64,000 nucleotides of DNA from Methanobacteriota archaeon (GTDB lineage Archaea; JAADCQ01; Methanopyri; Methanopyrales; Methanopyraceae): assembly GCA_027064425.1 (NCBI GenBank), contig JAMOPO010000015.1, forward strand, positions 124,001-188,000, written 5' to 3'. The notes beneath the pieces are model-generated. The model was not told the origin of the DNA. It did not search any database and saw nothing but the letters and a program-made list of their open reading frames with translations. This document shows, piece by piece, positions 35,285-44,296 of the stretch (position 1 is its first letter; every line of letters begins with the position of its first letter). Both the position numbers and the translations under genes were made by a program.

Positions 35285-37026
35285 TCCTGGCCGAGAAGCC
35301 GAGCCTGGCCGCCACGATCACCGGCTTTCTCGGCGGAAAGTGGAGAGGCCGACGACTGCTGGGGTACGCTCACTACCGCGGCCGCCGGTTCGTCGTCACC
35401 AGCCTCTCCGGCCACGTGCTGGAGTGGTGGCCCAAGAACGACCCCGGCTTCAACCACCCCGACTACTTCCCGGACCCGGAGGAGTTCGAGGTCCGACCGC
35501 TCGAGGAGAAGAGGAAGTTCCTGCGGGCGGTCGAGTACGCCGTCTCGCGGTACGCCGGCGGGCGGGCGGACCGGGTGATCGTGGCGACCGACAACGACCC
35601 GGAGGGCGAGCTGATCGGGTGGGAAGTTCTCGTCTGGCTGCGAAAGCGCGGGAAGCTCGATGAACCCGAGCGGGCCCGACGCATGCGGTTCTCCGCTTAC
35701 ACCAAGCGGGACATCCTGAGAGCCCTCGAGGAGGCCCTACGAGGCGAGCGCGTGAATCCGAGCATGGCCTACTCCGCCCTTGCTCGCACCATCGCCGACT
35801 GGCTCTACGGGATCCCGCTGACCCGAAAGCTCTCCCAGGGCAGCGATGGGATCATCTCCGTGGGCCGGGTCCAAACGCCGACACTCAAGCTGGTGGTCAA
35901 GCGGGAGCGAGAGCGCGAGGAGGCCAAGAAGAAGCGTCGCCACTACTGGGTGCTCGTCGCGGACACTCCCGCCTGCCGGCTGAGGACGGAGGAGAAGATC
36001 CGCGACCCTGAGAAGGCCCGCCGGCTCGCGCGGCGGATCCGCGAGCTGGAGGTCGTCCGCGTCGAGCGCGAGCGGAAGCGAGTACCACCCCCGCCCCCGT
36101 TCAACCTGACCGACCTGCAGCGGGCCGCCGGCAAGATCCTGAAAATCTCGCCGAAGAAGGCCCTCGACACGGCCCAGCGGCTCTACGAGGAGGGCCTGAT
36201 CACGTACCCCAGAACGGCCACGAACAGGTACCCGCCCACCTTCAACCACGACGCCCTACTGCGCAAGCTGGAGCGGGCTCACCCGGGCGCGATGGCGGAC
36301 TTCCGCCGGGCCGGGCGGCGCGGCAAGCCCGTGTCCGGTAAGGAGTACGACGGTGCTCACCCGCCCATCACCCCGACCGGGGAGCGGAAGCGCGTCAAGG
36401 ACCGGCTCGGGACGCTAGCCTGGAAGCTCTACGACCTGGTCACCCGGCGCTACCTGGCCACGCTGTCCAGGGACGCCGAGGTGCTGGAGTGGAAGATCGT
36501 CGCTCGGGACCCTGACACGGGCACCAGGTTCGTCGCGGAGGGCAAGGAGGTCAAGTTCGAGGGCTGGTACGCGGTTTACCCGTGGGAGAAGCCGAAGGAG
36601 CGAAGGATGCCCAGCGTGCGCGAGGGGCAGGTCCTGCGGGCCCGAGTCCGGGCCGTGAAGCGGAAGGAGCCGCTGCCGCCGCGGTACTCGCAGTCGCGGC
36701 TCGTGGCGAAGATGAAGAAGCTGGGGCTCGGGACGGAGTCCACCCGGGCGGAGATCGTGAAGAAGCTCTTCGACCGGGGGTACGTGAAGCGATCGGGTCG
36801 AGGGATGAGGCCCACGCGCCGCGGGGAGCGGTTGATCGAGGTGATGGAGGAGAAGATCCCCGAGCTGGTGAGCGTGGAGCTCACGCGCCGGATCGAACAG
36901 AAGATGGAGGAGATCTCGGAGCTGCCGCCCGAGAAAGCTCGAAAGCGAATGGAAGAGGTCACGAGGGAGGTAAAGCGAGCGGTCCGGAGGAACGCGAAGA
37001 AACTCGACGAGGTTCGGGTGGTATAA
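35263..37026 (+). CDS. topA: DNA topoisomerase IA (topoisomerase I/III)
   Basis: This 587-aa enzyme relaxes or decatenates DNA through a tyrosine-DNA link. The Toprim domain has ILAEKPSLA, VATDNDPEGELIGWE (the Dx-D metal site) and the hinge with SVGRVQTPTLKLV. The catalytic Tyr lies in LYEEGLITYPRTATN. The 5Y-CAP cleft shows GLGTESTRAEIVKKLFDRGYV. It lacks the C-terminal zinc ribbons of many family members, so it is short. ATG start inside the previous gene; coupled to the next gene three bases later. Confidence 0.93.
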   Translation: MSKETMVILAEKPSLAATITGFLGGKWRGRRLLGYAHYRGRRFVVTSLSGHVLEWWPKNDPGFNHPDYFPDPEEFEVRPLEEKRKFLRAVEYAVSRYAGGRADRVIVATDNDPEGELIGWEVLVWLRKRGKLDEPERARRMRFSAYTKRDILRALEEALRGERVNPSMAYSALARTIADWLYGIPLTRKLSQGSDGIISVGRVQTPTLKLVVKREREREEAKKKRRHYWVLVADTPACRLRTEEKIRDPEKARRLARRIRELEVVRVERERKRVPPPPPFNLTDLQRAAGKILKISPKKALDTAQRLYEEGLITYPRTATNRYPPTFNHDALLRKLERAHPGAMADFRRAGRRGKPVSGKEYDGAHPPITPTGERKRVKDRLGTLAWKLYDLVTRRYLATLSRDAEVLEWKIVARDPDTGTRFVAEGKEVKFEGWYAVYPWEKPKERRMPSVREGQVLRARVRAVKRKEPLPPRYSQSRLVAKMKKLGLGTESTRAEIVKKLFDRGYVKRSGRGMRPTRRGERLIEVMEEKIPELVSVELTRRIEQKMEEISELPPEKARKRMEEVTREVKRAVRRNAKKLDEVRVV

Positions 37027-37029
37027 ACC

Positions 37030-37731
37030 ATGGTGGAGGCCGAGAAGGCCAAGATCCGGCGGAAGGTGTGGCAGGAGCTGGAGGAGTCCGGTGAGGCGGC
37101 TCCGCCGTTCCCCATCGAGGGCCGGATCCCGAACTTCAAGGGCGCCCAGCTCGCGGCCAGGAACCTGACCTCGACCGACGACTACGAGGACGCGGACGTG
37201 ATCAAGGTCAACCCGGACTCACCGCAGCGCCCAGTTCGGGAACGAGCCCTTCGGGACGGCAAGACGCTGATTATGCCCACGCCGCGCCTGCGCCGGGGCT
37301 TCCTGGTGGTGAAGAACCCGCGTAACCCGCGCCGGGCTTCCACCATCGGCGGGGCGTTCCAGGAGGGTCGCCTCGCGATGCCCGACGAGCTGCCCGCGCC
37401 GGACCTGGTGGTGGCGGGCTCCGTGGCGGTGGCACCGGACGGGGCCCGGCTGGGCAAGGGTGGCGGGTACTTCGACCTCGAGTGGGGTATCCTGGCCGAG
37501 CTAGGGCTGGTGGACGAGGACACGCCCGTTCATACGACCGTCCACGACATCCAGGTGCTGCCGGCCGGCGAGATCCCCATGGAGGAGCACGACGTTCCCG
37601 TCGACGTCGTTCACACGCCCACGGGGACCAACGAGTGCGACCGGAAGTACGAGAAGCCGGAGGGGTTACTCCGGGACCGAGTGAAGGAGAAGCTGGATGA
37701 GGTGAAGTGGTTGCGAGATTACCTGGACTGA
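37030..37731 (+). CDS. 5-formyltetrahydrofolate cyclo-ligase family protein
   Basis: The protein is 233 aa. Marks of the MTHFS-like fold: KAKIRRKVWQELEESG, PNFKGAQLAA, DLVVAGSVAVAPDGARLGKGGGYFDLEW (the conserved GxGKGxGYYD motif) and VHDIQVLPAGEIPMEEHDVPVDVVHTPTG. Folate is not the usual carrier in methanogens, so a pterin or other N-formyl substrate is likely. ATG start 4 bases after the topoisomerase stop. Confidence 0.87.
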   Translation: MVEAEKAKIRRKVWQELEESGEAAPPFPIEGRIPNFKGAQLAARNLTSTDDYEDADVIKVNPDSPQRPVRERALRDGKTLIMPTPRLRRGFLVVKNPRNPRRASTIGGAFQEGRLAMPDELPAPDLVVAGSVAVAPDGARLGKGGGYFDLEWGILAELGLVDEDTPVHTTVHDIQVLPAGEIPMEEHDVPVDVVHTPTGTNECDRKYEKPEGLLRDRVKEKLDEVKWLRDYLD

Positions 37732-37772
37732 TATCCCCAGACTAACCGCTGCTAACGGACTGCGCGTCCGAG

Positions 37773-38951
37773 CTAGTCGGCCGAGTCGGCGATCACGTCC
37801 GCGAGCTCCGTGAGCGCCGTCTCCAGCTCCTCTTCCTCGATAACTAGCGGCGGCACCAGCCGGATCACGTCTCCCGAGGTCACGTTCACTAGCACGCCTC
37901 GGTCCAGCATCTCTCGCGCGATCTCCTCGGCCCGGTCCTCGTCACCGACCTCGATACCGATCATCAGACCCTTGCCTCTGACCTCCACCACGTGATCCTC
38001 GATCTCCGACAGGATCTCCATCGCCAGCTCTCCCTTCCGCTCCGCGGCCTTCGGCAGGTCCTCCTCCAGCACCGTGCGCACCGTGGCCACCACGGCGGCG
38101 CACGCCAGTGGGTTGCCGCCGAACGTCGACCCATGGTCCCCGGGCTCGAAGGCCTCCGCAACCTCTTCCCGGGCGATCGTCGCGCCGACCGGAACCCCTC
38201 CCCCCAATCCCTTGGCGAGGCAAACGATGTCCGGCACGATGCCCTCGTGCTCGAACGCGAAGAACCTCCCGGTCCGCCCCATTCCCGTCTGGACCTCGTC
38301 GACGATCAGCAGCGCCCCGTACTCGTCGCAGAGCTCGCGCAGCCCCTTCAGAAAGCCCTCCGGCGGAACCCGGACGCCACCCTCGCCCTGCACCGGCTCC
38401 ACAATAACCCCGGCCGTGTCCTCGTCGATGGCCTCCTCCACGGCGTCCAGGTCGCCGTAGGGTACGTGTTCGAAGCCTGGGACCAGGGGCTCGAACGGCT
38501 CACGGAACTCGGGTTTCCAGGTCGCGGAGAGCGATCCCAGGGTGCGGCCGTGGAAGCCGTGCTCAAACGCGATGAACTTGGTGCGGCCCGTGTACTTCCG
38601 GGCGAGCTTGATCGCGCACTCCATGCTCTCGGTCCCGGAGTTGCAGAAGAAGACCCGGTTGAGGTCCCCGGGGGCCGTCTCCGCGAGGAGCTTCGCGGCC
38701 TCGGCCTGGGGCTCGTTGTAGTACAGGTTGGAGCAGTGGATCAGCCGGGAGGCCTGCTCGGTGATGGCCTCCACCACGGCCGGGTGGCAGTGCCCGAGCA
38801 CGTTCACCGCGATCCCGGCCACGAGGTCGATGTACTCGCGCCCCTCGTCGTCCTTCACCCGGGCTCCCTTACCCTCCACGATCGTGATCGGAAACCGGGA
38901 GTAAACGTCCATGTGGTACTCGTCCAGGATCTCCTTCGCGTTCAGGATCAC
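37773..38951 (-). CDS. argD: acetylornithine aminotransferase (class III, PLP)
   Basis: This 392-aa enzyme transfers an amino group to N-acetylglutamate semialdehyde (and possibly succinyl-DAP or LysW intermediates). Marks: VAGIAVNVLGHCHPAVVEAI, FFCNSGTESMECAIKLARK, FEHGFHGRTLGSLSATWK, LIVDEVQTGMGRTGR, and LAKGLGGGVPVGA with the PLP lysine. HGSTFGGNPLACAAV follows. GTG start overlapping the dapA stop (GTGA). Confidence 0.93.
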   Translation of the reverse strand: MILNAKEILDEYHMDVYSRFPITIVEGKGARVKDDEGREYIDLVAGIAVNVLGHCHPAVVEAITEQASRLIHCSNLYYNEPQAEAAKLLAETAPGDLNRVFFCNSGTESMECAIKLARKYTGRTKFIAFEHGFHGRTLGSLSATWKPEFREPFEPLVPGFEHVPYGDLDAVEEAIDEDTAGVIVEPVQGEGGVRVPPEGFLKGLRELCDEYGALLIVDEVQTGMGRTGRFFAFEHEGIVPDIVCLAKGLGGGVPVGATIAREEVAEAFEPGDHGSTFGGNPLACAAVVATVRTVLEEDLPKAAERKGELAMEILSEIEDHVVEVRGKGLMIGIEVGDEDRAEEIAREMLDRGVLVNVTSGDVIRLVPPLVIEEEELETALTELADVIADSAD

Positions 38952-39850
38952 TCCCCCTCCAGCAGGCCCAGGTCCTTCAGCACCCGCTTGAGGAGCTCCT
39001 TGGTGTCTTCCCGGGCCTCCTTTAGGGGCGGCCTCGGGGGGCTGGACGCCATGCCGACCATCTCCGCGGCCGCCTTGACGGGGATCGGGTTCGTCTCGGT
39101 GAACAGGGCCCGGTGCAGCGGGAGCAGCTTGTAGTGGAGCTCTCGCGCCTTCTCCAAGTCACCCCGCTTCCAGGCCTCGTACATCTCGACCATCAGCTCG
39201 GGGGCTACGTTGGCCGTCACGGAGATCACGCCACAGCCGCCCACGGCCAGGATGGGCAGGGTCAGCTCGTCCACGCCGGACAGCACGATGAAGTCGTCGG
39301 GGGTCTCCTCCACGAAGCGCTGAACCAGGTCCAGGTCGCCGCTCGCCTCCTTCACCCCGATGATGTGTGAGTACTCCTCAGCGAGCTTGGCGGCCGTCTC
39401 AGGGTCCAGTGAGCACCCGGTCCGCGAGGGCACGTTGTAGAGAATGATCGGGCACTCGACCGCCTCGGCGATCCGGGAGAAGTGAAGGTACAACCCTTCC
39501 TGCGGCGGCCGGTTGTAGTACGGGACCACGGACAGGATCGCGTCGGCACCCACGTCCTCAGCGTACCGGGAGAGCTCGAGCGCTTCCCGGGTCGAGTTCG
39601 AGCCGGCGCCGGCGATGACGGGAACCTTACCGTTCACCTCGTCCACAACGATCTCGATCACGCGCCGGTGCTCCGCGTGGCTGAGTGTGGAGGACTCACC
39701 GGTCGTCCCGGCCGGGACGACCCCGTGCACGCCGGCCTCGATCAGCCTTGAAACGTTCTCGCGGAGGCCTTCCTCGTCGATCCCTTTAAGGTCGTCCGTG
39801 AACGGTGTGATCAGGGCGGGAATGACGCCCTCAATGTCCACGCCGGTCAA
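38948..39850 (-). CDS. dapA: 4-hydroxy-tetrahydrodipicolinate synthase
   Basis: This 300-aa TIM-barrel Schiff-base aldolase of lysine synthesis has PALITPFTDDLKGID, VPAGTTGESSTLSHAEH, PYYNRPPQEGLYLHF (catalytic Tyr), ILYNVPSRTGCSLDPETAAKL and the Schiff-base Lys in HIIGVKEASGDLDLV, all in place. TTG start (MTGVDIEGV) after GGAGGACACGCC. The order is aroK - chorismate mutase - rps17e - dapA - argD, all minus strand and tightly spaced. Confidence 0.95.
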   Translation of the reverse strand: MTGVDIEGVIPALITPFTDDLKGIDEEGLRENVSRLIEAGVHGVVPAGTTGESSTLSHAEHRRVIEIVVDEVNGKVPVIAGAGSNSTREALELSRYAEDVGADAILSVVPYYNRPPQEGLYLHFSRIAEAVECPIILYNVPSRTGCSLDPETAAKLAEEYSHIIGVKEASGDLDLVQRFVEETPDDFIVLSGVDELTLPILAVGGCGVISVTANVAPELMVEMYEAWKRGDLEKARELHYKLLPLHRALFTETNPIPVKAAAEMVGMASSPPRPPLKEAREDTKELLKRVLKDLGLLEGE

Positions 39851-39865
39851 GGCGTGTCCTCCCGG

Positions 39866-40081
39866 TTACTCCTCCTCGGCCTCCTCCTTCTGCTTCTCCT
39901 TGAGCTTCATCAGGTGAGTGACGTAGCCCGCGATCAGGTTCCGGAGGCGCTTGGTCTTAGGCTCCGCCACGATCTCAACGACCTTCTTGTTGTGCTCGAA
40001 GTCGGTCGTCAGGTACTCCTCGTACTTCTCCACGATCTCCCGAGCCGGCCGCTTGACGAACGAGGGGCGGACTTTACCCAT
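39866..40081 (-). CDS. rps17e: 30S ribosomal protein S17e (eS17)
   Basis: The protein is 71 aa. The archaeal core is diagnostic: MGKVRPSFVKRPAREIVEKYEEYLTTDFEHNKKVVEIV, then SKRLRNLIAGYVTHLMKL-type end. Overlaps the chorismate mutase stop by 8 bases. Confidence 0.95.
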   Translation of the reverse strand: MGKVRPSFVKRPAREIVEKYEEYLTTDFEHNKKVVEIVAEPKTKRLRNLIAGYVTHLMKLKEKQKEEAEEE

Positions 40082-40352
40082 CCTCCATCACCCCTCGCTG
40101 CACCCTCTTGCTGGCCTCAAGGAGCGAGTCCAGGATCAGGTCCGCGAGCGCGGGATCCAACCCCTCAGCTTTAAACCTCTCCCTCCACCTCCTCCGGAGC
40201 TCCCGCTCCCGCTCGCGGTCGGTCAGTGGCAGACCCTCCCTGGCCTTGACCCTCCCGATCTTCTCAGCGACCTTCAGCCTGCGGATGATGGTGTCCAGGA
40301 GATCCTCGTCGATGTCGTCAATTTGCCGCCTAAGACCCTCGAGCGCGCTCAA
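40074..40352 (-). CDS. aroQ: AroQ-type chorismate mutase
   Basis: This 92-aa all-helical enzyme converts chorismate to prephenate for Phe/Tyr. Marks: LRRQIDDIDEDLLDTIIRRLKVAEKIGRVK (Arg/Asp of helix 1 and catalytic Lys) and LTDRERERELRRRWRERFKAEGL. The frame is open to 40400 but overlaps aroK far into its end; TTG at 40352 with a GGGTCG 6 nt upstream is preferred. It directly follows the shikimate kinase gene, as in many archaea. Confidence 0.85.
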   Translation of the reverse strand: MSALEGLRRQIDDIDEDLLDTIIRRLKVAEKIGRVKAREGLPLTDRERERELRRRWRERFKAEGLDPALADLILDSLLEASKRVQRGVMEDG

Positions 40353-41169
40353 GACCAACGACCCGCGCCCGAAGCGTTCTCCCCAGTTCTTCCCACTCAT
40401 CCTCTACGGCCTGGGCGTCCGAGCCGGTCTCGCACAGGGCCACGTAGGCCGGCCCGGTGCCGGATAACCCCGCCGCTGCCGCCCCGGCCTCCAGCGCGTC
40501 CACCACGGGGTCCAGGTCGTGCCCCAGCAGGGGACAGTACGCGGCCGAGTTGATCAGCATCGCCGACCGGTAGTCGCCGGCGAGCGCTCGCTCGAAGGCT
40601 GCCTCCGCCACCGGAGCCACCCTCTCCAGTCGCTCAACGTCCACCTCCCTGGTCTCCACCCTTCCTCCGGGGAGGAGGATCACCGCGTGATCGTAGGGGG
40701 GCTCGCGCAGGTCGACGATCCTGCGCTCGTCGTTCAGCGTGAGCACGATCCCGCCCAAAAAGGAGGCGCAGGCGTCGTCGTAAGCTCCCGTCGCCGTCAC
40801 TCCCGCCCTGATGCTGGCCTCGACCCCGAGCCGGACGACCTCGATGGGCTCCGGGTCCTCCCCCAGCGCCCGGAGCAGCGCCTCGATCACGGCGTTCGAT
40901 ACGGCGCTGCTGCTGGCCAGGCCCACCGCCACCGGGATCTCCGAGTCGATCTCGATGCGGAAGCCCACGTCCTCACCGGTCCGCTCCCGCACCACGTCGG
41001 CGCAGTGCTCGACGAGCGACGTGTCGTCAACGTCCGTCCTGACCTCGTCCTCGTCGGCCACCTGAGCACGGACGGTAACCTTCAAATCAAGCGCGAAGGC
41101 GCACCCCTTCTTGGCGGAGATGGCGTTGACGATGGTGCCGGCGGCGTAGGCGCTGCCCCGTCCCGGCAC
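40330..41169 (-). CDS. aroK: archaeal shikimate kinase (GHMP superfamily)
   Basis: This 279-aa enzyme phosphorylates shikimate in aromatic amino-acid synthesis. The GHMP P-loop VAVGLASSSAVSNAVIEAL, an N-terminal GSAYAAGTIVNAISAKKGCAFALDLKV and a C-terminal GLSGTGPAYVAL motif identify the archaeal non-homologous type. GTG start 5 nt after GGGGTG. First gene of its minus-strand operon. Confidence 0.93.
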   Translation of the reverse strand: MPGRGSAYAAGTIVNAISAKKGCAFALDLKVTVRAQVADEDEVRTDVDDTSLVEHCADVVRERTGEDVGFRIEIDSEIPVAVGLASSSAVSNAVIEALLRALGEDPEPIEVVRLGVEASIRAGVTATGAYDDACASFLGGIVLTLNDERRIVDLREPPYDHAVILLPGGRVETREVDVERLERVAPVAEAAFERALAGDYRSAMLINSAAYCPLLGHDLDPVVDALEAGAAAAGLSGTGPAYVALCETGSDAQAVEDEWEELGRTLRARVVGLERARGS

Positions 41170-41368
41170 GATACCACCCCGGCACGCTCACTAGAGCCCG
41201 AGCGCGGGCCCGCCCCGGCGCGGCAGGCGGTGGGGAGGTGGCTGAGGGCCGCCGATGATCCACCGTTCAACGGTCGGGGCACACGGGCGATGAGCCCCGC
41301 TGGCCCGACCGGGCGGAGTTGGGCTCGCGCCCGACGATGACGCCCCGGTCCCGTCGGGCGGGGTACAG
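41170..41368. other. 199-bp intergenic region with palindrome and hairpin
   Basis: No reading frame here looks like a gene. It contains the perfect 13-bp palindrome ACCGTT-C-AACGGT (41262-41274). A longer hairpin pairs GCCCGACG (41329-41336) with CGTCGGGC (41352-41359), just beyond the 3' end of the minus-strand 41369 gene. Three GATGA boxes lie on the plus strand. A box C/D reading is incomplete: GCGATGA, 11 nt, CCGA is present but no convincing second half. Confidence 0.5.
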
Positions 41369-41821
41369 TCACTCCTTTGGTTTCTCCAATCGCTCCATGA
41401 CGAACTCGCACTTCTCCTCGTCCACGTTGATCTCCTTCATGCGCATCTCCTGGTTGAACGTCTCCTCGGTGGCCTTCAGGATGAAGGAGGCGAACGGGCA
41501 GACCACCGGCACCTTGTCGCGCCTCAGCAGCGCCCGCTTCGCGTCGGAGAAGGGGCACTCGACCACCGTCACGCGGATCTCGTCCTCGGTCTCCTCAACC
41601 TCGACCGCCTCCACCGAGTCCAGCTTCTCGAGCACGTCCTCGATGTCGTGGGCCAGTGACTCCGCCGTGTCCCCTGTGATCTCCAGCAGCTCCTCGTCCT
41701 CAATGTGCTTGAGCATCGCACGGCCGGCGATCCGGTTGAGTGCCAGTGCCATCTTGCCATGCGTCTCGTAAAGGGCCTCTTGCAGCCCAATCACGAAGAG
41801 CTTTGATACCTTCTTCACCAT
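41369..41821 (-). CDS. conserved archaeal protein of unknown function, 150 aa
   Basis: I cannot name a family with confidence. The N-terminus is helical, with FVIGLQEALYETHGKMALALNRIAGRAMLKHIE. The C-terminal part is an alpha/beta domain with two isolated cysteines in VVECPFSDAKRALLRRDKVPVVCPFASFILKATEE, a pattern like V4R-type small-molecule binding domains. It is the last gene of the RNase P/ribosome/SRP operon, 10 bases after the srp54 stop. Confidence 0.6.
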   Translation of the reverse strand: MVKKVSKLFVIGLQEALYETHGKMALALNRIAGRAMLKHIEDEELLEITGDTAESLAHDIEDVLEKLDSVEAVEVEETEDEIRVTVVECPFSDAKRALLRRDKVPVVCPFASFILKATEETFNQEMRMKEINVDEEKCEFVMERLEKPKE

Positions 41822-41830
41822 ATCCCCGCG

Positions 41831-43180
41831 CTACCCCCTTAGCACGTTTCTTATAACTCTACCGAGCTCCCCACCTATTCTCGGGATGCGGCCGCTCTGG
41901 ATGTCCTCGAGCACCTCCTTCATCATCTTATAGTGGTTTAAGAGTTCTATGACGTCCTTCTCGGACGTGCCCGAACCGATCGCTATCCTCCTGATTCTGG
42001 ACTTGTTCAGGATCTCCGGGTTCTTCAGCTCCTCCTCGGTCATCGAATCCATGATCACCTTGTACTTCTTCAGCCGCTCCTCCGTGATCTTGGACAGCTC
42101 CTTCGCCCGGCGCCCCGCACCCATTCCGGGCACGAGCTGTAGCAGCTTATCCACGGGCCCCATCTTGCTCAGCGCCTCAAGCTGCTCGTACAGGTCCTTC
42201 AGCGTGAACTCGCCCTCCAGGACGTCCTCCTCTCCCTCTTCCTCCTCCTCAAGCATCTCCTCCGTGCGCCGCAGCAGCTCGTCGATGTCGCCGATGCCCA
42301 GCAGCCGCGCCACGAAGCTCTTCGGGTTGAACTCCTCCAGGTCGTCCAGCCGCTCACCGGTTCCAATGAACTTGATCGGAGCGCCCGTCCTGGCCACGGC
42401 CGAGAGCGCTCCGCCTCCCTTCGCCGCCGTGTCGAGCTTGGTCAGGATCACCCCCGTCAGCGGGACCGCCTCGTGGAACGCCTCCGCGTGATCGCCCGCC
42501 TTCTGACCCACCGTGGCGTCCAGCACCAGCAGCACCTCGTGCGGCTCCACCTTCTCCGCCATCTCCTTGAGCTCCTCGATCAGGTCCTCGCTCAGCCGAT
42601 CCCGGCCCGCCGTGTCGATGATAATCACGTCACACTCGTCCTTGAGCGCCTCGACGCCCTTGACGGCCATCTCAACGGCGTCGTCCGTGTCCTCCGTGTG
42701 GACGGGGGCCCCAACCTCCTCGGCCAGCTGCCGCAGCTGCTCGTCAGCCGCCGGTCGGTAAGGGTCCGCGCAGACGAGGCCGACCTTGAACCCCCTCCGC
42801 TGCAGGTACCGGGCCAGCTTGGCCGCCGTGGTGGTTTTACCCATTCCGTAGAGACCAACCAGCATAATGACGTTGACGTCACGGGACGGGTCCACGTCGA
42901 GCTCCTCCGTCTCCTCACCGCCCAGCAGCTCGACCAGCTCCTCGTACACGATCCTTAGCAGGTAGTCGCGCTTGGGCACGCCGGCGGGCGGCTCCTCCTC
43001 CAGCGCCCGCTTCTCGATCCGCTTGCTGAGATCCAGCACGAGCTGCACGTCCACGTCCGCCTCGAGCAGCGCCCGCTGAACGTCGCGCACCACCTCCTTC
43101 ACGAGCTTCTCGTCGATGACCGGGGCACCCTTGATCTTGTCCACTAGCGAGGAGAGACGGTCGCCCAGTCCCCCGATCAC
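41831..43180 (-). CDS. srp54: signal recognition particle protein SRP54
   Basis: This 449-aa GTPase recognises signal sequences. N domain, then G domain: GLYGMGKTTTAAKLARYL (P-loop), DPYRPAADEQLRQLA, DTAGRDRLSEDL, TKLDTAAKGGGALS and KFIGTGERLDDLEEF. The Met-rich M domain follows from about 320 with GAGRRAKELSKITEERLKKYKVIMDSMT. Overlaps ftsY by four bases. Confidence 0.97.
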   Translation of the reverse strand: MIGGLGDRLSSLVDKIKGAPVIDEKLVKEVVRDVQRALLEADVDVQLVLDLSKRIEKRALEEEPPAGVPKRDYLLRIVYEELVELLGGEETEELDVDPSRDVNVIMLVGLYGMGKTTTAAKLARYLQRRGFKVGLVCADPYRPAADEQLRQLAEEVGAPVHTEDTDDAVEMAVKGVEALKDECDVIIIDTAGRDRLSEDLIEELKEMAEKVEPHEVLLVLDATVGQKAGDHAEAFHEAVPLTGVILTKLDTAAKGGGALSAVARTGAPIKFIGTGERLDDLEEFNPKSFVARLLGIGDIDELLRRTEEMLEEEEEGEEDVLEGEFTLKDLYEQLEALSKMGPVDKLLQLVPGMGAGRRAKELSKITEERLKKYKVIMDSMTEEELKNPEILNKSRIRRIAIGSGTSEKDVIELLNHYKMMKEVLEDIQSGRIPRIGGELGRVIRNVLRG

Positions 43181-44271
43181 GCCGACTCACCCCCGGTGAC
43201 GCGCTCGACGAACCACTCCGGGGTGAACCGCTTCAGGTCGTCGTAGCCCTGCCCCACGCCTAAGTATAGGATGGGGGCCCCGGTCACCTTGGTGATGGAC
43301 AGGACCGCACCTCCCTTCGCGTCCGCGTCCACCTTGGTCAGGATGGCGCAGTCGATGCCGACGTACTCGTCGAACGTCCGAGCCTGCTCCACGGCGTCGT
43401 TGCCCGCGAGCGCGTCTCCCACGAAAATAACCAGGTCGGGCTCGAGCACGCGCTTCATCTTCTTGAGCTCTTCCATCAGGTTCACGTCCGTGTAGGCCCG
43501 GCCGGCGGTGTCCACCAGCACGACATCCTTGCCCTTCGACTCCGCGTGCTGGACCGCGTTGAACGCGACCGCCGCCGGATCGTCGCCTTTCTCGCCCTTG
43601 ATCAGCGTGACCCCGAGCCGCTCGGCGTGCTCCTCCAGCTGCTCAATCGCGGCGGCTCGAAACGTGTCCGCGGCGGCGATGACCACGGAGTAGCCGCGGT
43701 CCTTGAGCAGCTTGGCCACCTTGGCGATGGTCGTCGTCTTGCCGCTGCCGTTCACGCCGACGAACATGAGAACGGCGGGCCGGCCCTCCTCTCGGGCCTT
43801 TTCCACGACCTCGAACAGGTCGACCTCCTTCTCCGGCTCGAGCACGGAGAGCAGCGCCCGCCTGAGGCTCCGCTCGACGACCTTAGGGATCTCGGACTTG
43901 CCCTTCACCTTCTTGCCGATCAGCTCCTGCTCGAGCTCCTCCCGGATACTCTCCGCCACCTCCACCGCCACGTCGTTGCTGATCAGCTCCAGCTCGAGCT
44001 CGTCCAGAACGTCCTTAACATCCTCCCGGGTGATCATGACCTCGCGCTTGATCACCCGCTTCAGCTTCTCCTTCAGCGAGGGCTTCTCCAGCTCCTCCGG
44101 AATCTCCTCCCTCTCGTCTCGCTCCTCGGGCTTTTCGCGCTCTTCAATCGTTTCGGTTTCCTTAACTTTTCCCGGCTCGCTTTCGGCCCCCGCCTCCTCG
44201 GCCCGCTTCTCCACGCGCCTGGTGACCCTCTCCTTGACGCTGCTGAGCAGCTCCTTCATCTTTCCGAACAC
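43177..44271 (-). CDS. ftsY: signal recognition particle receptor FtsY
   Basis: This 364-aa SRP receptor GTPase docks SRP at the membrane. The charged N-terminal region (1-85) is rich in Glu/Lys. NG domain: VGVNGSGKTTTIAKVAKLL, AADTFRAAAIEQLEEHAERLG, DTAGRAYTDVNLMEELKKM, TKVDADAKGGAVLSI, and YLGVGQGYDDLKRF. Typical archaeal length. Confidence 0.97.
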   Translation of the reverse strand: MFGKMKELLSSVKERVTRRVEKRAEEAGAESEPGKVKETETIEEREKPEERDEREEIPEELEKPSLKEKLKRVIKREVMITREDVKDVLDELELELISNDVAVEVAESIREELEQELIGKKVKGKSEIPKVVERSLRRALLSVLEPEKEVDLFEVVEKAREEGRPAVLMFVGVNGSGKTTTIAKVAKLLKDRGYSVVIAAADTFRAAAIEQLEEHAERLGVTLIKGEKGDDPAAVAFNAVQHAESKGKDVVLVDTAGRAYTDVNLMEELKKMKRVLEPDLVIFVGDALAGNDAVEQARTFDEYVGIDCAILTKVDADAKGGAVLSITKVTGAPILYLGVGQGYDDLKRFTPEWFVERVTGGESA

Positions 44272-44296
44272 GGCTCAATCCCCCAAAGACGTGGGG

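Noticed and set aside
37732-37772. CTAACCG/CTAACGG near-repeat as a sixth copy of the 25-bp element
   Set aside because: The two units are direct rather than inverted and the 9-bp spacing is absent.
41288-41340. GCGATGA and ACGATGA boxes as a seventh C/D RNA
   Set aside because: Only the first half (11 nt, CCGA) is acceptable; no D box follows the second C-type box.
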